A stretch of 64,000 nt of DNA. It comes from Myxocyprinus asiaticus. Lineage: Eukaryota > Chordata > Actinopteri > Cypriniformes > Catostomidae. The stretch's first letter is position 1. Each line of letters begins with the position of its first letter. This document shows positions 13,601-28,434 of the stretch, in pieces. Position numbers and translations under genes: made by a program. The stretch is taken from NCBI RefSeq assembly GCF_019703515.2, contig NC_059388.1, forward strand, positions 3,147,479-3,211,478, written 5' to 3'. The notes beneath the pieces were generated by a model. That model was not told the origin of the DNA, did no database searches, and saw nothing but the letters and a program-made list of their open reading frames with translations.

Positions 13601-16600
13601 GCTGCTGCCTGTCCGTCAGAAAGCTGGTAATCCACTGACAGATAGACATGGGAACAGAGAGCTGGTGTAATTTATTCTGGAGTATAGCTGGGATGATGGT
13701 GTTGAAAGTCGAACTGAAGTTAATAAGACAAAAAATACAAAATAAAGAATATATATATATTTATTTTTTTGTCTTATTGTGTATTTCTATATATATTTAT
13801 ATTTTCTATTTGCTTTTTATTTTTATTCTATTTTTTTATCTCCGTGTTGTTGTTGTATTGTTTGTGCACTGGAAGCTTCTGTCACCAAGACAAATTCCTT
13901 GCATGTCTAAGCATACTTGGCAATAAAGCTCATTCTGATTCTGATGCTGTCTTGGAAGGCAGCTTACTACATTTTGGAACAGAGCTAAAATATCCTGTGA
14001 TCATCCTCTAGTATAGAGCTGCGCTCTGTAATGGAGTCGTAAGAGATGGATGCTTCAGGGCACACAGGCCCACTGCCAAAGGAACGATGTGCAACAAAAG
14101 GAATGCAATCTGTACTGAAGAACACAGACTAAGGATTTGTGACTGTAGTCGACTAACCTGCAAGAATAATGCCGATGCGAAGTCCACACGGAACAAGGGT
14201 CTCTTCTGAGGAGTTCTCATCCACACCTGTGTCCCGCTGCGTACGGGAGACGACGCCATGCATGATCTCGCTGAACATGCCGTCTCCTCCAACACACACC
14301 ACACTGCAGAAAAATACATAACACTGATCACTTCACTGTAACGATTGGCAACACATACGATTCTACACATACAGCCCATGCCGCATATTTAATGTCATTT
14401 TTTCATTTGTCGAAATGCTAGAAAATCAGCTACGACATTTTCCTTAAGGGGTATTACACTGATGCGATTTGCAGTGAAAAAGCAACTGGAAGTCATTCAT
14501 TTTCAAAAAGTTGTCGATTTGAGGTGACATGAGCAACAGATCATTAGTACCACTGCAAAATTGAGTTCAGCAAATGATGCAGCAACGCAATCCGACTACT
14601 ACCAATGGTAGTGCAAACAGGAGAGCTCATGCGATCAGTCTCATGATACATTTGGATACTGCAGTTGAGTAGAAACACCTTTTAAGTCACTAAATTTTGA
14701 GGGAATTTTACAACATTATAGCGACTTGCCAGCCTCCGGTGATTAAATTGCAGTAAAATTACAGGAAAAGTTGTCTTTTTACACTATATATGAATAAAGC
14801 AGTTTAATTAATGGTTTAAGCATGTGCAAGGTTATGACGCTCTGACGTAAGCATTCTGCCATCAAAGAGTTTGAGCTGCACTCTAGAGCACCACAAACTG
14901 CACGCAAAAAAGAGAGCAGCAGAAAATGATGCGGTCAATAAAATCATGAGATATTATTCTATTTGGACTGATTTCCAGAATAAAGCAATTTCAACCATGC
15001 TCTTCTGTGTGCTAATACATTTTAATTTGTGCTAATGAAATGTTTAGTTCACTAGCACCAGTACCAACACCAAAAAAAGTAAGTGTACAGCCCTGTCCAA
15101 TGCAAAGTCACACAACTGTATAAACATTCCTCACAAAAATGCAAAATGCAAAATGCAAAAAAAAAAAAAAAAAAAAAAAAGAGAACTGTGGTGTTCCATA
15201 CCAAACTGGGCTCATTGACACGGTTTATTTTTCGGTTTTCCTTTTGGTTGGATAAATATATAGTATAAATATATATATTAATATACTTGTGAAATCGAAG
15301 AACAATTGTGACGTAATTTCAGCAAAAATATGGGATTTTCACACACAACAGTCTCTACAATTTACTCCGAATGGTGCCAAAAACGCATAAATGCAATATT
15401 TATGTATTTTCTAAGGTGTTTTTGTTTTTTTAAAACAGCTTGCCAGCACTTTCTTAGCATTCTTTGTTACAGTTGTCTTTTTTTCTTTTGGATTTTACAC
15501 ACTGTCCTTGTACACTTAACAACTAATAAAGACAGGTGTCAAAAGATAAAACAAAGAAAATAAAGATAGTTACAGTTTATCAGGACAAATGTTGGTGTTG
15601 GCTTGACAAAGCCTTGTCTGAAAAAATTAAAAAGAGACAGACAAACAGACAGACAGATAACTTTGCAGTCAGTGTTTCAGAGCCTTAATCGTGCTGAGAA
15701 ATTCGTGCTGGGAACGGTTCGTAATCATACAGTACTGAACGGTGCCCAAATGAAAATGCTCCTGGAACTGTTACTCAACGTGCTTAAAACAATTCGGCCC
15801 GATAGTGGAAAAGCGCATATCATTTCCCTCAAGGGATTAAAAAAGTGTCTTCATTTCTATTTACAAATGACATTAGACCACAAATATAGGCATTTTAACA
15901 GATTTTATGTGTAATAGTGGCTACTGTTCACAGAAATTCCAAGTTAGAAAGTAAAAGAAAAACATCCAGGCACAACAATCTGGGATATTTTGTAAATCTA
16001 GCCTTAGGCCCAGCTTTGATGCAGCATTCACATTGCCGTCATCAAAGGCCACTTCACTTTCAGATGTCCCAAGATTTCCCAAGGTGCCTGCTGTTGTCTG
16101 TTGCAGTGCCAGACTGATGTGCAACCGTGATCCCCCAGTAGGGCATCCACTCACCCGTCATACTTCTTCAGATTGGCCTCCATCTTCAAGTGGTCCCTGG
16201 CATGATTCACACGCTCTGTAACTATAGAAACAAAAAGGGAAGAGTCATTGTTAATGGGACAATGACAGTGAGGCTGAGCAGAGGGTGGTGAAATATCATT
16301 GTTCATCTGGCAGTTAAATTGCATTTTTCTTGTGGCTTGATGGTGACCATCAATCAAGCCGCATCAAATGATAAAGCTGAAGCCGTGATGAGAAACAATC
16401 CCGGTACATTTCATTACCGGTTCTTTACCATAAGCAATGATGTAAAAGCATATCTCGGAAAGATGTGTTGAAAGTGAATAGGGCCCAGGACAGAACCTTG
16501 TGGATCAAGTTGATGATATATGCCAAAGGTGATGTATGGAGCTTATTAAACTGCCCGCAGAACATCTTGTTTGGCTCCTCTAATGATTTCCCTTGAACTG

Positions 16601-19600
16601 TATTTGTTCAGCCAGACATGTAGTTTACTATTTACAAAATGTATGTGTGGTTGTAAAAACGAAGACCCTTAAGCAACTGCTGAGTAAGCCTGTAAACCTC
16701 GGCTCTCGCAGCCAGTATTCCCACCAACCCGAGGTCTTCCTCTCTCAAATGGATGTCTTTGCATTCTTATGTTTATCAACTATCACAGTTTGCATTATGG
16801 CCAAATCCAGTGATAGATGGTGCTGTAAATACAACCATATTCTTGGGACGGGTTGGCAGGACGGAGATCTATATGCAAAGCGTAAAAGCTAATTTTTTAT
16901 GTAAATGTTAATGCAGGCGCTCACCAATCACGTTGGTGGAAATGGAAGCCCGGGAAAAGACGGGGGCCACTTTGTGGTCATAAATCTGCTTCCCGAACTG
17001 TTTTCCTCCATAGGGGTTGATGTACACCAGCAAGCTCTTCGGTTGATTGGCTGCGGAATGAGAGGCGGGTGGAGCATTAAAAGTGAGTAGTTGTTGTTTG
17101 ACGACAGACTTCACAGCCTGTCAAAACTACTTCATTAAGTTGATTTTGACAAAATAGACAACCTACAAAAGATCGCCAAAACTGTGCTTGGAACTAATAT
17201 GTTCACAGCACGCCAAAACTTTTATATTTTACCATGTATTATATGGTGCTACAAGGAATATTCAAGGATATTTTCAACTTACTCCATTCCTTAACCAGGC
17301 GTGACAAGTAATTTGTCTGTCCACACTACAAGTGACAACAAAATAACAGCTAATCAGAACATCTTTGAAGATGAATAGCTCTGTGGAGCTGAATTTGGAC
17401 CAATGAGATTTCAATGTCGGTAAAGGCTAAGGTATACTTAGTTTTTGCACATACGGTTCCATCTTGCACACTGGTAAGTGGAGTGTTGAGGAAGCCACTT
17501 TGAAACTGTAGCTTCCTAAGCTACTCATAACTTAAAGCAGTTAAACTACAGTAAAGCTACTTTTATAAAAATATATTTAATTCTGCAATCAGAAGTTCCG
17601 AGTTACATATTTAATAAGGGGGGCATTCCATTATGAAAATTAACCATTGTTTTACTGTACAGTAACCATAGTTTAACCATGGTAATAGTAGTAAAACCAT
17701 GACCAAACACAAAATTAACCATGGTTACTACAAGCATGGTTGCAACAATATTACTATAGTAAAACTATTGTTTTGGCCAAAAAAAATAAAATAAAAAAAA
17801 TACATGGTTTCTTTCATAAGGGTTAAACAAATAGGGTGACATTTAACTGAACAAATTAATACTTAATATACACTAATAAAACTATAAGACATCCTATTTA
17901 ATAAACTGAATCAAAATATATTGATAAACAGCAGCAATTTACTAAGTATTTTGCTAAAAAAAAAAAAAAAAAAGAAGGCAACGTCCCTTTAAGGCTGCGA
18001 GGAGCTCAAGCGAATCAGTAAATAATTTATGTGAAAGAACACAGAGCTCCCAATGCTATTTAATGGTGCTATACTGTAAGTATTTGTCATAAGGACGTAC
18101 TCAACAATGAGAGTTGTTCCCTAATAGTTTGGACCCAGAGAAGACACACGGACCATTCAGAGCAGTGGAAAGTCACGTCTCTGCACCGCCAGCAGTGCCG
18201 CCTCGTCCTCTCCACATAGAACACTACAGAGACACATAGACAAGCACATTACTTCAAGAACTATGTGAAAGGTGACCTGTCTGATCAATATCATTCAGAT
18301 AATACAAATATGCCACAGCAGATAAATCTAAAGATAAAAGACATATTCCCAATGATCAGATAACAGATAAGTGGTTTAGAGTCTGGTCGTGCTGGCGTAC
18401 CTGTGAAAGCATGCTGATAGGAGTCCATTGGACTTTGAGGAACCTTCTGCCATTTTCCAGTGTCTTTTGCGGGAGCATCGTCTTCCTTTTCCTGAACGGC
18501 TATGATCTCGCACACTTTGACACAGTGAGTACCTGTGGACAGAGCACCAATGGGTCATTAACCTCAAATGACATAAGTCATCATTCATTATGTAACAAAC
18601 AGAAATCTAGAAATGACCCTTTGCTAAGATTCACCCCCCTTGGTTACTGTTGCTCGCTCAGGCTTTACGTACAAGCAAAATGTCCCATAAGAAAGTCCCA
18701 TTAATCCGGATATATTTGAAAATGGAGTTTTCAAAAATGCTCTCTGTCCACACTGCCGTTTTTATGTGTTTTCCAAAAGTTGCCCGTCCACACTGAAACT
18801 CTTTATGTTTTTCTGTATGAAAACTTAAATCCCCTTACTCCATATGCAAATTTTTTTTTACAAAAATCACCGTTTCATGTACAGTCTGAAACGCAATTGT
18901 CCCCATGTTCCGTTGCCGGACAGCAATTCCAAGTGTTCCTTTTGCATTTGAATGAATGCAATGTGAAGTCTGTATAAGGTAACATTTATCTTTAACAGCG
19001 CTGTCAAAATCGATAGCTGGCACAACAACGTTGCTACAACATGGGCAGCCATCTTCATTGTTTTTGGTTGAATGGATCACATGACTGAGTAACATGACAA
19101 CAAATACATCATAGTTTTCTGATATCTCCATTTTCCCTGTCCAAACTACAACGTAAAGACAGTGTTTTCAAATGTGTCCACTTGAGAAAGCGTTTTCAAA
19201 AAACGGCATCTCAGTGTGGTCGGAAGGCCAATACGTGGAGAAAAAGATGTGTAACGAAAACGTATTTGTGTGGCCATGGCCTGAATTGGGAATTTCCATG
19301 AAGTGAAATTGTATTTTTTGGATTTTATCCCCTTTTCTCCCCAATTTGGAATGCCCAATTCCCAATGCTCTCTAGGTCCTCGTGGTGGCGTAGTGACTCG
19401 CCTCAATCCAGGTGGCGGAGGACAAAACTCAGTTGCCTCCGAGTCTGAGACCGTCAATCTGCGCATCTTATCACGTGTCTTGTTGAGCGCATTACCGCAG
19501 AGACCTAGCGCATGTGCAGGCTTCACGCTATTCTCCGCGGCATCCACGCACAACTCACCACGCACCCCACCGAGAGCGAGAACCACATTATAGCAACCAC

Positions 19601-22600
19601 GAGGAGGTTACCCCATGTGACACTACCCTCCCTAGCAACCGGGCCAACTGGTTGCTTAGGAAGCCTGACTGGAGTCATTCAGCATGCCCTGGATTCGATC
19701 TTGCATCTCCAGGTGTGATCGTCAGCGTCTTTACTTGCTGAGCTTCCCAGGCCTCCTGTGCAATTTTATTTTAAATAAATGTGCTCGTAATGATGTAAAA
19801 ATTTTATTGAAATTATTCTTACATGGGCTGGAATAAGCAGCCCTGCCCCTCTACTGAATCTAGAGTGCAAAACACACAGCGTGACCAGTGATGCCCGATT
19901 CCCGAACTAATGACTTTGAGCCTTTTTTTAAATCTCCAGTGTAAAACAGTGTGACCAGTTTAGTCCGTTTCCCGAATGAATGATTCAAATTAGCAGGTTC
20001 TTTTGAATCTAAAGCATGAAACATAAAGCATGACCAGTGTAGTCTGATTCCTGAACGTAACTACTTTTATGAGCTCAAAATCATAAACACTCCTCACTCA
20101 AAAAGATCCATAATATGAGTTTTGTTGTAATCAGTAATACATTTTTATAAAAGAATAAATAAATGAGTGAGGTATGTTTTCACCTTTTTGTTTGTTTAGA
20201 ATTTTTTAAAATATAATTAGGATCAATTGATTGCATTTATGCATCTAAAATGTATTTGAAAAGTCATTATAAAAGCACACAACTCAAGATTAAAACTACA
20301 CAAGACTTCCTTAGACTTATATTAAAAAAAGCAAAAGCTTGTCTGATAATATGACAGACAGAAACAGTTGCTAAGGTAGGACTGATCAGTAACATTTTTA
20401 AGGCAAGCTAAGCAAAGGGTCAATTGTTTGGATTGATGGTTACAAAAATACTTGAGACTTCAAGACTTCTGATTTCCTCACTCTAAACATGGTGAAGTTG
20501 GCAGCTTCATTTTAGCCAGTTTGCTTTTACCGTGAAACACTATGTAAATGTCAGTTTCCATCACCTACACGCTATGGAAAATCTCTCTAAGCAAAACAGA
20601 GATTTTTTTGCATTCTGACAGCCTGCGCCCAAATAAATTGAGTTTAGCTTGTGTCTCGTTATGTAACACACTTTATGGAAAACCCCTGAGAGAGGAAGTT
20701 AATGAAAGTTAACCTTATTCAAAAGATCAGAGAGTTATGTGGATTAAAATAAAGTATTGCTTCAAAAACTTTAGTTAATCCTTATATACACTATATTGCC
20801 AAAAGTATTCGCTCATCTGCCTTTAGACGCATATGAACTTAAGTGACATCCCATTCTTAATCCATAGGGTTTAATATGACGTCGGCCCACCCTTTGCAGC
20901 TTTAACAGCTTCAACTCTTCTGGGAAGGCTTTCCACAAGGTTTAGGAGTGTGTTTATGGGAAATTTTGACCATTCTTCCAGAAGCGCATTTGTGAGGTCA
21001 GACACTGATGTTGGACGAGAAGGCCTGGCTCGCAGTCTTCGCTCTAATTCATCCCAAAGGTGCTCTATCGGGTTGAGGTCAGGACTCTGTGCAGGCCAGT
21101 CAAGTTCTTCCACACCAAACTCACTCATCCATGTCTTTATGGACCTTGCTTTGTGCACTGGTGTGCAGTCATGTTGGAACAGGAAGGGGCCATCCCCAAA
21201 CTGTTCCCACAAAGTTGGGAGCATGGAATTGTCCAAAATCTCTTGGTATGCTGAAGCATTCAGAGTTCCTTTCACTGGAACTAAGGGGCCAAGCCCAGCT
21301 CCTGAAAAACAACCCCACATCATAATCCCCCATCCACCAAACTTCACAGTTGGCACAATGCAGTCAGACAAGTACCGTTCTCCTGGCAACCGCCAAACCC
21401 AGACTCATCCATCAGATTGCCAGATGGAGAAGCGTGATTCGTCACTCCAGAGAACGCGTCTCCACTGCTCTAGAGTCCAGTGGTGGCGTGCTTTACACCA
21501 CTGCATCCGACGCTTTGCATTGCACTTGGTGATGTATGGCTTGGATGCAGCTGCTCGGCCATGGAAACCCATTCCATGAAGCTCTCTACGTACTGTTCTT
21601 GAGCTAATCTAAAGGCCACATGAACTTTGGAGGTCTGTAGTGATTGACTCTGCAGAAAGTTGGCGACCTCTGCGCACTATGCGCCTCAGCATCCGCTGAC
21701 CCCGCTCTGTCATTTTACGTGGCCTACCACTTCGTGGCTGAGTTGCTGTCATTCCCAATCGCTTCCACTTTGTTATAATACCACTGACTGTGGAATATTT
21801 AGTAGCGAGGAAATTTCACGTCTGGACTTGTTGCACAGGTGGCATCCTATCACAGTACCACGCTGGAATTCACTGAGCTCCTGAGAGCGGCCCATTCTTT
21901 CACAAATGTTTGTAGAAGCAGTCTGCATGCCTAGGTGCTTCATTTTATACACCTGTGGCCATGGAAGTGATTGGAACGCCTGAATTCAATTATTTGGATG
22001 GGTGAGCGAATACTTTTGGCAATATAGTGTATACCTAGGGTAAGGATTTATCTTCATTAAAACTTCATGATGCATTCAAATGAGATATAACACATATATT
22101 TCATTTTAACACAGCCCAATGACACCTTTCAAAAGCCCAGACGTAACCATAAACTTAATGGTACCATAACATGGAAACAACAACCTGATAAAAATTTTAT
22201 GAAACATTTTTATTAGGGTGTTATTGTGCAGCTAATGCATGAATTCTTCACAAAAGGGAAGCTGAAATGTAAAGGTGATCCACTCACTGACTTTGGCACA
22301 CTGCAGGGAGGAAAAAAATGGCACTTTCCCAAGATAACTAAATGGGGCTTGAAAATATTCAACAACATATCAAGGGGGTTGCACAAAGGATGTGAAGCGC
22401 CACGCTATGTTGTTTCACAGATAGGATACATTGTATGTGCAAGTTCAATTTCAAAGTCAACTCTTGATGTGAGCTCCTGTGGGTGAATTTTAACTTCACA
22501 CTCTTTCCAATAAAGATAAATAATATTTATGTAATAATATAATGTTACAAATTTATCACGTTAGTGAATCTGGTAATATCAGTTTTCTAGGCAGCTATGT

Positions 22601-25600
22601 AGCAGTTAAAGTACAAGTTATAAGGTGCATCCCAAATTGCACACTTCCGGCCTATTCTATGCCACTTTGTAGTTTAAGTAGAGGGAGTGGTATTTTCACA
22701 CCGAAACTGCAACAAAAAGAAGTGTACTACGAGTACGCAGATGATGTACAGAAAAGTGTGGAATGTTGGACACTTCATGCACTCAACAGCTGCAGCTTGT
22801 CCTACACAGCGGAAGGGGCGGGTTTATCTGGCTGCTATGTTGGCCTGACAACTGTAATTAATGGAGAATGTGACAACTAGCGAAACTTCTGTGAAGACAG
22901 CACCTCGTTCCACCCCGTGCTGTGTGAATATGTACTTTATTTGAGATATACTGTAAGTGTTGTGGTGAACATCAGTTAAGATGGCATTCCAGGAACCAGT
23001 TTATGGCAGGGCCCCTCTCTGTCGGTGTGGAAGAAGATGTACCTCACTGTGATTGGATCTTTGGTGAGTGAACATAAACAAATGTTCAGCAACATCAGAT
23101 AAGATGCTAAGACAACTGCCAGACACCTCTTACAGGGCAGAAAGGGGGACCTTCTGCCCCACCGAACACATTTCTAAGGTTTAGGCAAAAACTGCCATAA
23201 ATTCCTTCAGGACCTCCCGGATGCAGCAGCATTGAAGAGCCACAGAGATCTATTCTATAGGTTTGGAAGCCTTTAATATAAACTGCAACACAACCACTCC
23301 ATCTTCATGCAAAGCACAGTTTATGTTAATAGTTACTGACTGTTAACACAGCAGTTCACGGGAAAGACCTATTAACAGATAAACGAATGCATGGACGATG
23401 ACTTAACCATTTCTTATCATGTTTGGTCTCTATCTGCTCCATACGATGCCTTTAATAATTTGAAAGAGGTTTGGTAAAGAAATAATGCATGGGTAAAACG
23501 TTAAAGACTCTGTTTTAACACTGTACTTTATGCTATGCAAATTAGTTCCATACTAGGGTGGGCAACACCGTGGCTACTTCAGACACCATTGGCCAATCAT
23601 ACTCCAGGATTGGAAAGGTGCCAGATTTCAGTCTCCTCCTCATCAGAAAGGGATAAATATGTCCCCCGGATAGACACACCTTGTCCTGCATTTCCAACTC
23701 GACGGGGAAGGAGACATTAGCAGACACACCACGTCCTGAGTTTCTGACCTGACGAGGAAGATAGTTGAGGTTAAGCTTTTGTGAGCAAAACATTTTATAT
23801 TGCTTTATTGCTATATTGCTGCACACTAGCTGAAAAAGGGCCCCAGCATTGAGGGACCTTATCTGACCCTCATGGCCCTCCAGCAGTGCAGCCCAGTCCA
23901 CAAAGGACCTCTGCATCGGCAGACATTGCCTGTCCCACATGGCTCCTCAGTGACGCAGCCAGCCTGCAAAGGACTCTGTAAAGATTCAACTGACCCAGCT
24001 GCCCAGTCCAGTCCCAGTACTGGATCGCAACTCTGCGCCCTTCCCACTGCACGCTACCCGCATCGCCAGTGGAAGATGTCTCTATTGCCGGACCGATCAC
24101 CCGACTGTGTGGAACGTAAATATAAACTTACCAAACCTCTTTCTAGAGTCCTTGGCATTAGTTTATACCTGCAGCATATGTTTTTCTAACTTGCTTAGAT
24201 AACAGTTAACTGGGGTCAGCTTGTTACGAATAATAGGTATATTATTTGTTTAATGATAAATAAGCATTATTTATCACCATTTTGCCAGAGCCATTAGGTG
24301 GTTTCCCATAAGGAGCATTCGCATACAATTCTCTCCTATTGCTACATTCAGTTCAACAGCATTGCATTTATCCACTCTTTCTTTATTGTTTAATTCAGTA
24401 CTTTCCTTTTTGTTTATTAGTTTATTATCATTTAGCAGTGCAGTATTATATAAAACCCCTGTTATTAGACACATATCCATTTGTATAAAATTTTACCATA
24501 ATTTTACCATGTTTACCATAGTAAACTGCATTGCAAGGATGCGGCAAACTAATACCACTGAACAATAGTAGACATTCCAGGGGTCCTTGATCGTTATATC
24601 ACAGCTTATTTTCCCCAAATACACTACATGTCATTTCTAAAGACACTGTGCTGACATAACAGTGTGAGGCTGTACTTTCCATACACACTGAGCAATGACA
24701 AGACCACATGAACTGACACCTCGTCACTTTATCCTGATTTCATGAAATCTGCCATGTTTAATTTTTTCGGTATAGTAGACTCATGAACAGAGATGTTAAC
24801 CAGTTCCAATGATATCTTCAAGTCTTTAGCTGTCACTCTAGGGTTCTTTTTTTCTCACTGAGCATTCTGCTTTGTGCCCTTTGAGTCATCTTAGCTGGAC
24901 GGCCACTTCGAGGGAGAGTAGCTACAGTACTAAATCATCTCCATTTATAGACAGTTTGTCTAACCGTGGACAGATGAACATCTAAAATCTTCAAGATAAC
25001 TTTGAAACTCTTGCCAGCTCAGGTGTTCTAAGATCTCTTTTTTTGTGAGGCATGGTCCATGCAAGCAGATGCTTTTCATTAATAGCAAACTCAATGTTAT
25101 AAGTCAGAGTAGCTCTAACCCACACCTCCAATCTAGTTTCATTAATTGGATGCCAGGTTTGCCAGCTCCTGACTCTAATGTGGGCTAGGATTCTTAAAAA
25201 CTTCAAGTCTGTATCTAGAGATGCAAGGATGCGCTTTATGCAATTTAAGATTCTACATAGATTTTATTGGACCCCTTCTAAATTGTATAGGCTTGGTCTT
25301 AAGGACACACCCACCTGCTGGCGATGCCATTTAGAAGATGGAGACACCACCCATGTTTTTTGGGGGTGTCGTAAGATACAGGAGTTCTGATTGAGGGTCC
25401 AGAATTTTATGGCCGACATATTGGGTACTCGGATCTCCTTTTGCCCCAGGCTCTGTATTTTGGGTGACGGGGCGGTCATTGAAGTAGGAGATAAGTACAT
25501 GAAGAATTGGATCCTGGCCGGTGTTATAGTGGGCAGACAGGTTATCCTTAGAGGATGGAAGTCAGCTGGAGCCCCTCGATTCGTGAGTGGTGCGAGGAGA

Positions 25601-25948
25601 TGGGCAGGGTGGCAGCTTGGGAAGAGTTGTCATATAGATGGCTAGGCAACATGGATATGTTCATCTGGAAGTGGGGCAGCTATTTGGCCTTTTTGGAGGG
25701 CTCTCGGAGAGGGGCAGTGGAGGGAGACGTGTTGTTATAAATGTGTATGTTGTAGCCTTTTTGTTTTTGAACATATACTTTTTTTAAATGTATTTCTAAA
25801 CATTTTCTTCTGTTTTATTGTTTGTTTGTGTGTCTTTGTCAATTGTATTTGACCACTGGGGTATCTGTTTGTGTTGGGTGGTGGGGTGGGGTGGTTAATG
25901 TTTGGGAGGTAGGGTTGTAAATAATATAATGTGGTTCCACATATTCTG

Positions 25949-26016
<68 letters not shown>

Positions 26017-28402
26017 AACTTTTAATAAAAAAATAAAATAAAAAATCATAATAACATAGTTTGTTAATTCATGTATTTTTCTCTATGGGAGTAAAAGTTG
26101 TGAACTCTTGCACCATTGAATTTGAAATCTCGCACCATTGTCACGAGACTGGGTTGGAAAAAACAGGTACTCAAATATAATTTATTTTCTTTATCAAAGC
26201 AGAGAGTGAATATAGTGTGTAATTAGTTTAGTGACCAAAGCGGTCTTCCAATTGAGTTCCTGGAAATTACAAGTTAGCACTCCACAAACGCATTCACCAC
26301 TTTGTAAAACCCCTGACCATTTGAGATGTGCTTTCTCTATTGACTATGATGTTATTCAGAAATGCTCCAGAATTTTCCCAGAGTGTTGTAATTGTGAATT
26401 TATGAAACAACATCAAACAAGAGGAATCACATGATCTCATGTGCTGTGAGAGATGAGAGTTAACCAGATGACTAATTAATAGCCCGAACCTGAAGATTAA
26501 CATGTAGAAATTCAACAACTCCTCATTCTGTAAGCAGTGGCAGAAAAAGGCCATTCCTGAACAGTGTGTGCTCCAGACAGGTGGCAAGACACACTGAAAC
26601 ACAATCCAATTTCTCTAGCATAGTTTGAGAACGCTTAACACACTCTGTACACACAACTGATACCTCTATATCTGATGGCTTTTGAAGACATAAAAAACAA
26701 GAGTTATTAGATTAAACATCCGAGTTTCTGCAAAAACTAGCTCTGCTAAAGTTGTTCCACTACAGAGTATACATATTTGTGAACACATATAAAATCGTTT
26801 TCATAAAGATTATTTTGTGTTTAGAATGGATTTTAACATTCTCAAATTCAGTATGTCTATTCAGGTCAATATAAGACATAAGCTGTGACTGTATGTTGTC
26901 TTATCACGTGAAGTATTATATAACATTCTGGATAACAAATGTTATTTTTTGCTTTCATTTTCAGGACTGCATGCACATATCCTATACCCCAAAAACATCT
27001 GTGGGTGTTTATTTCAATCCACAACGTGATCAATTGGGCCTATACAGACTGACGTCCTATAAACTTCATCACACTTATAACATTAAATTCATTAAATAAT
27101 ATTCCAATATATATTTTATAACTTGAATATAAAAGATGTACTATATACTGTTATATAAAATATTTAAATATCAATATTATTTAATATACATATATTCATA
27201 TTATTCAAATTACATTAAATGTACTTTTATTGTGTTTTTACTATTCGTATGTTTTGTTGTCTTTTTTTATAATACAATATAAATATGTTTACTGCACTTT
27301 GTTGTGTTTCGTTGTTACACATTTCATTTCGGTGCATGTTTTTTTGTTGTGCTTTCTTACATTTTATTTCTTTTCATTATATTTTGATTTCTTACACTAA
27401 AAAAAAATTAAGACTATTTTTAAGATTTACACATTTCAGATTTCTAAAAATGTCTATTGAATGGTGTATTTTTTTTTTTTTGACAAAATTAAAGTAATAA
27501 AACCTAAATATAAAATACAATATTTGTGAATACAATTTGATGGAAATTTGTTATAAAATTGAAATGCATAGAGCAGCGCTACTAATCACACGGCCCGCAT
27601 GTGGCCCTCGAGCGATCTTTTGCGGCTCACGTTATGATAACATCATACAAAATATAATTATCAGCAGCCTATCAAATCTGTATGAATTGTGTGAATTGTC
27701 CATTTTCAAGAGGATTTACGCTAGTTATCTACTAGCGTTGTCACGGTACCAAAATTTCAGTAGTCGCTACAGTGAAATTTCACGTTTCTCGATACCAATT
27801 TCGATACCACAGCAAAAATATGTGAATATTATAATGTGCTATTGAACAAACCAGTTTAGCTATTTTTAATTATTTAATAATTATTTTGGGGGCCTGGGTA
27901 GCTCAGCGAGTATTGATGCTGACTACCACACCTGGAGTTGCGAGCCAGGTCTCCTAAGCAACCAAATTGGCCCAGTTGCTAAGGAGGGTAGAGTCACATG
28001 GTAACCTCCTCGCGGTCGCTATAATGTGGTTCTCGCTCTCGGTGGGGCGCGTGTAGAGTTGTGTTTGGATGCTGCGGAGAATAGCGCTACGTCTCCGTGG
28101 AAGCAACTGAGATTCGTCCTCCACCACCTGGATTGAGGTGAATCACAACGCCACCACAAGGACTTAGAGCGCATTGGGAATTGGGCATTCCAAACTGGGG
28201 AGAAAAGGAGGAGAATTTTATTTTTATAATTATAGTTTAATTATTATTATTATTTTACAGATCTTTCCAGAACATTTTTTAAGTTTCATTTAATTTAATC
28301 ATCAGAATGGTGTCTAATCAATAAATTCTTAAAACTTTTTCAACATGTCATTGCATTTTATTCAACAGCTGTCTTGCTTGTGATATTTTGATTTATTACT
28401 AT

Positions 28403-28434
<32 letters not shown>

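Noticed and set aside
22620..22880. Possible coding exon (112-codon frame)
   Set aside because: No similarity recognised and no exon-like borders; the GTGCATCCCAAATTGCA start looks like a dispersed repeat.
23859..24189. Overlapping frames on both strands in a GC-richer segment
   Set aside because: No family resemblance, no splice-site-bounded conserved exon, and open frames on both strands suggest composition only.
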